This document shows positions 62,501 to 64,000 of a stretch of 64,000 nucleotides of DNA, one piece after another (within the stretch, counting starts at the first letter, position 1; every line of letters starts with the position of its first letter). Source of the DNA: Rhyzopertha dominica. Its lineage: Eukaryota; Arthropoda; Insecta; Coleoptera; Bostrichidae. The notes under the pieces are model-generated. The model was not told where the DNA came from. It saw only the letters and a list, made by a program, of their open reading frames with translations, and did not search any database. Location: NCBI GenBank assembly GCA_025024175.1, contig QCXZ01000001.1:28514942-28578941 (forward strand), in the 5' to 3' direction. The position numbers and the translations under genes are program-made.

Positions 62501-64000
62501 ATCGATTCTTATTATACTTCGCCGATGGCAAGCCGTATGATACAGGGTCCTTCGACATCACCATAGCTATAATCATCTAGTCGCATGCTCGGGCAAATTT
62601 TATCTTATAAATCAAAGAAGTTCTACAAAGGACCCATGCTGCGAGGCCTGGGCGGTTTATGGCAGTCTTAATCTGGGATTTTAAACAGGCAAACACAGAA
62701 GATACACAACGGCCCGATCAGACGGGCCCTGGAAACATTTTGTACCTGTGCTTTCTTATAAGCCGTTCTTTCATTTTTAGGTTTAAGAACTACAGTTGGT
62801 TGCGGTGCAGACAGCATAGCATATACATGCATTTTAACTAATGTTGTTTATTTTAAATTTTGATCGCCCTAGTTTAATCAAAATAAGGACAGTAACATAA
62901 ATGCGATAAAAGGTTCTTTGCGTCAGTTTTATAAAAATCTTTTAGCTTCACTTTTTTCCAAGAATTAATGATTATTATTTTTCAGAAACGCGTAAGTGCA
63001 GATTTTACAGAGATTTGTGCGATTATCATCCATTAGATCATACAGAACCTACTTATTCAGTTTCAAGTTTTATCAAGAAATCGTTGTAATCCATCTTTGC
63101 CCCAAGCTCTGCTATATTTATTCAATAATTAAGCTCCATAATAGTTTTTAAGATATCGTCTTAAGGTAGTCTTATAACTGATTATAGTTTTTTTTCGGTC
63201 TGATCCTTCTAGCCTCCAATTGTTTAGAACATAAATATTTTCTATCGAAACAGGAATAAAAAAACTGTCAATTTTTTTAGAGTTAAATGAGATAGCTCAA
63301 CATTATTAATTGTCTTATGGAAAAATTCAGAAATAGCGATTAAACCAGATTTATGGAAGGTAAGTAGCAATCTTGCAAATGAAAATCCGGGAAATAAGCG
63401 TCAAATTGTAGCAATGAACATAACACAAATTGGATTTGTATAAATACGCTTTCCAACATTGTGACAAAGAGTCCTGTTTTTAAATTTTAAGTTTTTAAAT
63501 TGATGGAAATTATTTAGTCAAAAGTGCAACTCATTCCATATTTAATTAAATATCAAACCCAAATAAATACTAAAGAGAAGACCAACTTAAGTATTGAAGT
63601 CGGTTGTTAGGCAAGTGGGATTAAAAAAATTTATCATATCATGTAACAACCTAATAAAATTATCCACTGATAAATATATTTTACGTTACCATACTTACAT
63701 AAGAAAATGTAATTGATAAAACTAGAGAAGTCGTAATTTATTAACATTATTAGTTTATCCAGAGAATTTGAATATGCATCAGATAAGGAACGTGCCAGTC
63801 CCACAGCCAAGTGCGCAGTTTGCACCAGATTTTTGCGCCGCATTCTGCCATATGAAATTCATTGGATAAGCAACAACCCTCAGCTTTTATTACAGACGCC
63901 AAATACACCTTTTTACCTCCCATATGAAATCGAAAACAGGGCTTCCGACATTTGTCCCACACGTGGGAGTGTATATTGAGCACGGTTTCGGCGGCAAAAA
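59511..64000. other. Non-coding stretch, no recognisable gene
   Basis: 59960-60380 is GC-richer and single-copy in appearance. The rightmost 230 bases (63770-64000) are also more balanced and hold a minus-strand frame with several cysteines (WDKCRKPC, AEGCCLSNEF) running to near the window edge; its one candidate donor (GAG|GTAAAAAG) leaves phase 1, incompatible with the phase-0 exon at 48703. An upstream NALF1-like exon was not found here. Confidence 0.35.

Noticed and set aside
63750..63983. Cysteine-containing minus-strand frame near the right edge, considered as the upstream NALF1-like exon.
   Set aside because: It does not resemble the family sequence preceding EAYRRW, and the only candidate donor is in the wrong phase.

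Overview
This is a eukaryotic, very probably insect, window: AT-rich, intron-dominated, gene-poor and crowded with decayed transposable elements (mariner/Tc1, hAT, PIF/Harbinger, Penelope-like, non-LTR). There is no operon structure, no rRNA and no CRISPR array. The insect assignment rests on the types of relic transposase present and on the protein style of the one recognisable gene; I cannot name the order. Isolated N bases are scattered through it (for example at 1336, 8445, 11550, 24428, 56252), so single-base frame calls deserve caution.

The only gene I recognise with confidence lies on the minus strand. It is a NALCN-channel auxiliary factor (NALF1/FAM155, NLF-1, Mid1 family). Two coding exons are in the window, at 48520-48703 and 8177-8547. 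They join in phase through canonical GT-AG sites across an intron of about 39.97 kb, which occupies most of the window. The second exon is probably terminal: it ends in a hydrophobic C-terminal segment, a stop, and an (AATAAA)-rich stretch 330 bases further on. The upstream exons must lie beyond the right edge of the window or remain unrecognised. A cysteine-rich open frame at 2803-3039 may be an exon of another minus-strand gene, but I cannot assign it.

Layout, left to right: 1-6.9 kb mostly featureless with the cysteine-rich candidate exon; 6.9-7.35 kb a fold-back element; 7.8-8.55 kb the gene's 3' end; 8.59-9.66 kb a TIR transposon sitting 3 bases from the intron's consensus branch point; 10.7-11.1 kb a Tc1-like relic; 14.8-16.3 kb a TA-flanked MITE followed by a Penelope-like relic with a GIY-YIG motif; 17.38-17.87 kb a 491-base palindrome; 18.8-20.4 kb a hAT relic; 21.8-23.2 kb a Harbinger relic; 23.7-24.5 kb and 29.0-30.0 kb two hAT-type elements, each with a perfect 8-base target duplication; 25.26 kb a tRNA-like sequence; 30.3-30.9 kb a Penelope insertion with a 14-base duplication; 32.5 and 44.8 kb two related internally deleted mariners; 34.3-36.2 kb a retroposed element with a 21-base duplication; 36.55-37.4 kb a LINE reverse-transcriptase relic; 43.0-43.85 kb a TA-flanked fold-back; 46.7, 49.1 and 58.8 kb three mariner-like relics; 54.2-55.1 kb a TIR element. 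Between these lie short GC-richer islands of apparently unique DNA inside the giant intron, plausible regulatory sequence but unproven.

I see no convincing previously undescribed system. The most interesting signals are the transposon abutting the branch point of the terminal intron, and a recurring motif resembling a degenerate hammerhead-ribozyme core at five or six sites, at least two of them in Penelope-like ends and one in the large palindrome.
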